From Nitrospiraceae bacterium (GTDB lineage: Bacteria > Nitrospirota > Thermodesulfovibrionia > UBA6902): a stretch of 64,000 nucleotides of DNA. The stretch covers positions 1-64,000 of the forward strand of contig QZJG01000054.1 of assembly GCA_003599275.1 (NCBI GenBank), in the 5' to 3' direction. A model generated the notes under the pieces. It did no database searches. It was not told where the DNA came from and saw nothing but the letters and a program-made list of their open reading frames with translations. Shown piece after piece: positions 59,851-64,000 of the stretch. The stretch's first letter is position 1; every line of letters starts with the position of its first letter. The translations under genes were made by a program, and so were the position numbers.

Positions 59851-60963
59851 TCAGGCCTTGAGAGCCTTTACTATTACATTTGCGATATGTTCAGCCTTGC
59901 CGGGATCGAGCTCCGGATAAATCGGGATTGACAGGACTTCATCCGCCGCGGCCTCGCTCTCGGGCAAATCGCCCTTCCTGTAACCGAGATAGTTAAAGGC
60001 CTCCTGCATGTGAAGCGGAACGGGATAATATACTACTGAAGAGACATTGTCGTCCCTGAGCGCGCCGGAAATCCTGTCCCTTTCCCCGGTCCTTATAGTG
60101 TATTGATGGTAAACATGGGTCCTGTCCCCGATCTCCACGGGGCATTGAACGGAGTCGCCGAGAAGTGAGGTATATATTTTTGCAAGATCGCGTCGTTTCC
60201 CGTTATATTCATCAATATGGCGTAATTTGATCCTCAGTATGGCCGCCTGGATTTCGTCAAGCCTGCTGTTGTAGCCGATAAAGCCGTGCCTGTATGGCGC
60301 GACTGTCCCGTGGTTGCGGAGAAGTCTCACACTCTCGTATATTTCATGATGGTTGGTCACCATCATGCCGCCGTCACCGTAGGCCCCCAGGTTTTTGCTT
60401 GGATAAAAACTGAAGCACCCGGCGTCTCCGATGCCCCCTGCCGGTCTGTTTTTATAACGCGCCCCGAATGCCTGCGCGCAGTCTTCAACAACCTTCAGAT
60501 TATATTTTTGCGCAAGGGCCATGATCTCGTCCATATCAGCGGGCAGCCCGAATAAATGCACAACTATGACGGCCCTTGTCCTGGTGGTTATCTTTTCCTC
60601 TATCTTTGAGGAGTCGATATTCAATGTGTGCCTGTCTATGTCGACAAAAACAGGCGTTGCGCCGACATATGCTATCGCCTCCGCCGTCGCGATAAATGTA
60701 AAAGGCGTAGTGATTACTTCATCGCCTTTTTCCAGACCCAGTGCCTTCAGGCAGAGAAAAAGGGCATCAGTGCCCGAGGCAAGTCCCAGGGCGTTCCGGA
60801 CGTCACAATATGAGACGATCTCCTGCTCAAAGGCCCTGACGTTAGGCCCCAATATAAACTGGCCGCTGTCGAGTATGTCCTTCAGCGCCTGCTTTATTTC
60901 TTCCTTGATCGGCTCATGCTGCGCCTTGATGTCGAGCATGGGGATTACATCCTTATTTTGCAT
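59851..60963 (-). CDS. DegT/DnrJ/EryC1-type sugar aminotransferase
   Basis: PLP enzyme that aminates keto-sugar nucleotides (370 aa). Landmarks are IPMLDIKAQHEPIKEEI, the GLASGTDALFLCLKALGLEKGDEVITTPFTFIATAEA segment, VVEDCAQAFGA, the PLP lysine in FSFYPSKNLGAYGDGGM and the RLDEIQAAILRIKL segment. The closest theme is the WlbC/WbpE group, which makes 3-amino-3-deoxy-sugars. The partner Gfo/Idh/MocA oxidoreductase lies 6 bases upstream in the same operon, as in Wlb/Wbp 2,3-diacetamido-uronic acid synthesis. The N-acetyltransferase expected between them is absent here. Confidence 0.9.
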   Translation of the reverse strand: MQNKDVIPMLDIKAQHEPIKEEIKQALKDILDSGQFILGPNVRAFEQEIVSYCDVRNALGLASGTDALFLCLKALGLEKGDEVITTPFTFIATAEAIAYVGATPVFVDIDRHTLNIDSSKIEEKITTRTRAVIVVHLFGLPADMDEIMALAQKYNLKVVEDCAQAFGARYKNRPAGGIGDAGCFSFYPSKNLGAYGDGGMMVTNHHEIYESVRLLRNHGTVAPYRHGFIGYNSRLDEIQAAILRIKLRHIDEYNGKRRDLAKIYTSLLGDSVQCPVEIGDRTHVYHQYTIRTGERDRISGALRDDNVSSVVYYPVPLHMQEAFNYLGYRKGDLPESEAAADEVLSIPIYPELDPGKAEHIANVIVKALKA

Positions 60964-60969
60964 ATTTTT

Positions 60970-61887
60970 TTATAAAAGCCCCTGATTGACCAGCCCGGAT
61001 ATCTTTAAAGCTACTTTCAATGCCTCCCTGCCTTCATACCCTGAGACCACGGGCCGGGTCCCGTTTCTGATACAATTGATAAAAGAGACGAGCTGTTCCC
61101 TTAACGGCTCCTTCTCTTCGGGCTTTTTAATCTCCTTTCCTACATTACCGTCGTGTTTCGAGTAACACGTCAGCTCCTGTTTTTGATAGTCCAGATTAAG
61201 AAATGAATTGCGCTGAAACACCTTGAGCTGCCGGACCTTTTCATTGGCTATCCTGCTTGTCACAGCTTCTGCAATGCAGCCGTTGTCGAATTCGATCCAC
61301 GCATGGGCAACGTCAATATTTTCCGTCAAGACCTTCGCCCCCGTCGCCCGGATGTCCGCGATTGTGGAATTTACAAGGCTAAGTATTATATCTATGTCAT
61401 GTATCATTAAGTCAAGCGTAACGTCAACGTCGGTGCATCTTCCGAGAAACGGCGAGGTGCGCCGGGACTCTATGAACTTTGGGTTATCAACCATCGTGCT
61501 TATCAGCGCGACACCCGCGTTGAACCTTTCAAGATGTCCGACCTGCAGTACAAGGCCCCTTTTCTCCGCCTCTTCGATAAGGGTGTCCGCCTCTTCGACA
61601 GTCGTAGTGATGGGTTTTTCGACAAGTATATTTTTGTTATGGGTTAAAAAATCCATTGCTACCTGAAAATGCAGGGTGGTCGGCACGGCAATGCTGACTG
61701 CATCCGCCAGCCCCAAAACCTCGCGATGGTCGGTGAAGGCACTGCAGTTATACTTTTGCGCAATTTCACGGGCCTGTGTGAAGTTCGTATCAACAACACC
61801 TGCGAGCCTCACGCCATCGAGACTGGAAAATATCCTGGCGTGATGCCTTCCGATTGAACCGGCCCCTATGACTGCTGCGTTGATCAT
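60970..61887 (-). CDS. Gfo/Idh/MocA-family oxidoreductase (WlbA/WbpB-like)
   Basis: NAD-dependent sugar dehydrogenase (305 aa). Rossmann motif GAGSIGRHHARIF (8-20), LVEKPITTTVEEAD with the catalytic Lys, GHLERFNAGV, and LDLMIHDIDIILSLV are typical. It would oxidise the C3 hydroxyl of a UDP-sugar so that the downstream DegT enzyme can aminate it. The substrate is inferred from pairing only. First gene of the two-gene operon; upstream is the purB promoter region. Confidence 0.9.
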   Translation of the reverse strand: MINAAVIGAGSIGRHHARIFSSLDGVRLAGVVDTNFTQAREIAQKYNCSAFTDHREVLGLADAVSIAVPTTLHFQVAMDFLTHNKNILVEKPITTTVEEADTLIEEAEKRGLVLQVGHLERFNAGVALISTMVDNPKFIESRRTSPFLGRCTDVDVTLDLMIHDIDIILSLVNSTIADIRATGAKVLTENIDVAHAWIEFDNGCIAEAVTSRIANEKVRQLKVFQRNSFLNLDYQKQELTCYSKHDGNVGKEIKKPEEKEPLREQLVSFINCIRNGTRPVVSGYEGREALKVALKISGLVNQGLL

Positions 61888-62042
61888 TAAATTTAAGTTT
61901 AACCGACGTTAATTGTAACTTACGGGAATTCAAATATGGAAGTGGGAGGCATGGCAAAAATTCTATGGAAATAAAAAGGGGGTCTTATGATATATTATTT
62001 ATGCTGTTAAATTGATATCTCATTTGATCCTGGGAGGGTAAA

Positions 62043-63335
62043 TTGATACCACGTTATACAAGACCTGAAATGGCAAAGATATGGGAGCCGGAAAACAAAT
62101 TCCGGAAATGCCTCGATGTGGAAATCGCGGTATGTGAGGCATGGGCGGAGCTCGGCAAAATTCCTGCCCGCGCGCTGGATGTGATCAGGAAAAAGGCCGC
62201 GTTCAGCGTAAGCAGGATAGACGAGATAGAAAAAATCGTAAAGCATGACGTGATCGCATTTCTTACTTCCGTCGCGGAAAATGTCGGCCCGGAATCCCGG
62301 TTCATACATAAAGGCCTGACGTCTTCGGACGTCGTAGACACCGCGCTCTCCCTTTTACTTAAAGAGTCTACGGACATCATCGTTAAAGACATAAAGGATC
62401 TCATGCCGGTCCTCGAAAAACAGGCGTTCAAATACAAAAACACACCGGTCATAGGCCGCAGCCACGGCGTACATGCCGAGCCTGTGACATTCGGCCTGAA
62501 GTTTGCGCTATGGTATGAAGACATGAAGAGGAACCTCACGAGGATAAAGAGGGCAAGGGAAGTGATAAGCGTCGGTAAATTCTCCGGGGCCGTCGGCACG
62601 TTCTCAAATATCCCCCCCGCGATCGAGGAGAAGGTCTGCAAAAAGATCGGCCTGAAGCCCGAACCTGTCGCGACGCAGGTCGTGCAGAGAGACAGGCACG
62701 CGGAGTACCTCTCCATGCTTGCGATAATCGCCGCGTCAGTTGAAAAGATAGCGCTCGAGATAAGACATCTTCAGAGGACCGAAGTGCTTGAGGCGGAAGA
62801 GCCTTTTTCAAAAGGACAGAAGGGCTCATCCGCCATGCCGCACAAGAGAAATCCCGTGGGATGTGAAAACCTCTGCGGGCTGTCGAGGGTCGTCCGTTCG
62901 AATGCGCTGGCAGCCATGGAAAACATCGCCCTCTGGCATGAGCGCGACATATCCCATTCCTCGGTGGAGCGGCTCATACTCCCCGACAGCGTCATACTCG
63001 TTGATTATATGTTGGGGCGTCTGAAAGGCATTCTGGAAGGGCTTCACGTTTATCCCGCAAGAATGAAGAGCAACATGGATATGAGCTACGGACTTTATAA
63101 TTCCCAGCGCGTGCTTCTTTCCCTTATAGGGAAAGGCATGGGCCGCGAGGACGCCTATGCGGTCGTCCAGCGGAATGCCATGAAAAGCTGGAGCAGCAAA
63201 GTCGAGTTCAAAAAATTATTGCGCAAAGACAGGGACATTAAAAAATATCTGCCGCCGAAAGAGATCGACAAGTTGTTCGACCTGAAATATTATCTCAAAA
63301 ACGTGGATTATATCTTCAAGAGGGTTTTCGGTTAG
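62043..63335 (+). CDS. purB: adenylosuccinate lyase
   Basis: Fumarase-superfamily enzyme acting twice in purine synthesis. The start is a TTG at 62043 with GGGAGG upstream, giving IPRYTRPEMAKIWEPENKF, the conserved PurB N-terminus. HDVIAFLTSVAEN, GLTSSDVVDTALS, GRSHGVHAEPVTFG and the signature loop GSSAMPHKRNPVGCENL are present. Length (430 aa) is standard. It is a single gene. Confidence 0.96.
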   Translation: MIPRYTRPEMAKIWEPENKFRKCLDVEIAVCEAWAELGKIPARALDVIRKKAAFSVSRIDEIEKIVKHDVIAFLTSVAENVGPESRFIHKGLTSSDVVDTALSLLLKESTDIIVKDIKDLMPVLEKQAFKYKNTPVIGRSHGVHAEPVTFGLKFALWYEDMKRNLTRIKRAREVISVGKFSGAVGTFSNIPPAIEEKVCKKIGLKPEPVATQVVQRDRHAEYLSMLAIIAASVEKIALEIRHLQRTEVLEAEEPFSKGQKGSSAMPHKRNPVGCENLCGLSRVVRSNALAAMENIALWHERDISHSSVERLILPDSVILVDYMLGRLKGILEGLHVYPARMKSNMDMSYGLYNSQRVLLSLIGKGMGREDAYAVVQRNAMKSWSSKVEFKKLLRKDRDIKKYLPPKEIDKLFDLKYYLKNVDYIFKRVFG

Positions 63336-63348
63336 ATAAGCCATTTGG

Positions 63349-63372
63349 TCCCCGACAAGCGGGAATGACGAA
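63349..63372. repeat. partial GTCATTCCCGCTTGTCGGG repeat
   Basis: GGTCCCCGACAAGCGGGAATGACGA is the inverse of the unit that begins the 16961-17037 element. Confidence 0.55.
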
Positions 63373-63440
63373 TCGTAGTATTTGATTGCCGGTTTAAATA
63401 AGTTCGACATTGTTTGCTCCCGGTCTTTCTTCAGCGGTTC

Positions 63441-63869
63441 TCAGTCAACGGTCTTTCTGTAGTTATTCAATTTCGGGGGGGCGCCCCTTTTCTCTTTTGA
63501 TATTACGCATTCTTTGAAGTGAGGTTTGTCCTTGCGGTTCAGGGCGATCAGCGCCCTGACTACTTCCCGGTTTATTTCATTTTTGCCGGCCAGATCGGTC
63601 AACACTTCCAGCGCAGTCCTGTTGTCGTATGAAATCGGCCGGTAGGGTCTGGGTGAGATCAATGCGTCATAGATATCGCAAACGACTACAATTTCAACAA
63701 TCGGGTTTTTGAGACGCCTGCCGTATGGATACCCGGAACCGTCTTTTTTCTCATGGTGATCTCTCGCTACAATTGCAGACCGCCAGGCTATATTTTCATT
63801 AGTTCCAAATCTGACGTAATTGTTCGTGGGCTTGCCAATTTGCCCCGGATATAATAAAATTTTCAGGCA
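63441..63869 (-). pseudogene. HD-GYP domain fragment lacking its start
   Basis: The minus-strand frame is open from about 63869 to the stop at 63441. The ORF track shows only the part after a TTG at 63662. It reads IAWRSAIVARDHHEKKDGSG, YPYGRRLKNPIVEIVVVCDI, YDALISPRPYRP, then a 60-residue tail. HHE..DGSGYP and the D.YDAL...RPYR stretch are HD-GYP/HDc landmarks. Upstream the frame hits TGA and has no start codon, so the N-terminal half, including the HD dyad, is missing. It is a truncated c-di-GMP-phosphodiesterase-type gene. Confidence 0.65.
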
Positions 63870-63943
63870 GCTTCATCCGCCGGTATTTTTTCAGAACTGA
63901 AAAGTGCAATTAAAATACTTATTAACATTAATGAGGAGGCGAT

Positions 63944-64000
63944 ATGAATAGTATGAAAAAGTTTCGTTTATTATTAACGGCTGTCATTGTTATTTCAATA
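63944..64000 (+). CDS. start of an exported protein, cut by the window end
   Basis: ATG after GAGGAGG opens MNSMKKFRLLLTAVIVISI, a basic N-terminus followed by a hydrophobic stretch, as in a signal peptide. The gene runs off the window, so nothing more can be said. Confidence 0.6.
   Translation, partial: MNSMKKFRLLLTAVIVISI

Noticed and set aside
12556-63372. Dispersed repeats considered as a CRISPR array
   Set aside because: Copies are far apart, palindromic and variable; there is no regular spacer arrangement and there are no cas genes.
1-64000. tRNA and rRNA genes
   Set aside because: No T-loop GGTTCGAATCC-type motif with matching acceptor stems was noticed in any intergenic gap, and no rRNA-like stretch is present; a tRNAscan run would settle it.

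Overview
The window is a chromosomal stretch of moderate GC from a Gram-negative, probably anaerobic or microaerophilic bacterium. A member of the Nitrospirota (Thermodesulfovibrionia-like) or a deltaproteobacterial relative fits best. This is inferred from gene content: the gene run from lptC through rpoN, hpf and rapZ to a cysteine desulfurase, a full lipopolysaccharide export set, futalosine-type menaquinone synthesis (mqnC), a cbb3 oxidase island, a synthase that resembles Re-citrate synthase, and many small dispersed palindromic repeats. No rRNA, tRNA or CRISPR was seen.

Layout. 1-0.6 kb holds decayed accessory DNA (an acetyltransferase tail, an antitoxin-like tail, an IS-end-like repeat). 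0.6-6.3 kb is a tightly coupled minus-strand operon lptC-lptA-lptB-rpoN-hpf-rapZ-cysteine desulfurase. 6.4-11.1 kb carries yajC-secD-secF-recJ on the plus strand. 11.2-19.3 kb is a specialised type II fatty-acid/polyketide-like cluster: ketosynthase, ketoreductase, phosphopantetheinyl transferase, dehydratase, a ketosynthase-like protein lacking the catalytic Cys, and an LpxL-type acyltransferase. It is interrupted at 13.9-16.3 kb by a gutted restriction-modification gene, a nucleotidyltransferase and a TumA/TumE-like toxin-antitoxin pair. 19.5-22.2 kb is a periplasmic binding lipoprotein paired with a GAF-GGDEF diguanylate cyclase. 22.4-33.5 kb is housekeeping: TPR lipoprotein, RodZ-like, HU, ymdB, rny, rarA, a probable 6S RNA, dapA, tatA/tatC, a CNNM/CorC protein and an isocitrate dehydrogenase. 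33.5-38.9 kb has the Re-citrate/homocitrate synthase homologue, mqnC and modCBA with a short ModE. 39-50.7 kb is a sensor kinase followed by the cbb3 oxidase structural and assembly genes (ccoN, a ccoO-ccoP fusion, small subunits, ccoG, ccoH, a TauE/SafE-like protein, ccoI, ccoS) under an Rrf2 regulator. 50.7-64 kb is mixed: DUF3187 outer-membrane protein, divergent phosphoglycerate kinase, HigBA, a LamG lipoprotein, an APS-kinase-like protein, a YwiC-like protein, an MltD-like lytic transglycosylase, a DegT/Gfo-Idh sugar pair, purB, an HD-GYP fragment and the start of an exported protein.

Most notable observations: (1) a peroxiredoxin missing from the ORF track, because its peroxidatic Cys codon is an in-frame TGA followed by a 7-bp hairpin with a GG loop, as expected for a bacterial SECIS; it is very probably a selenoprotein. 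(2) Three genes (mqnC, the TauE/SafE-like gene, the fabZ-like gene) carry intergenic-type palindromic repeats inserted in frame. (3) The ketosynthase/Cys-less partner cluster. (4) RapZ without its Walker A lysine. (5) A CcoO-CcoP fusion. (6) A probable 6S RNA upstream of rarA.

All family assignments rest on reading the sequences by eye; no database search was run.
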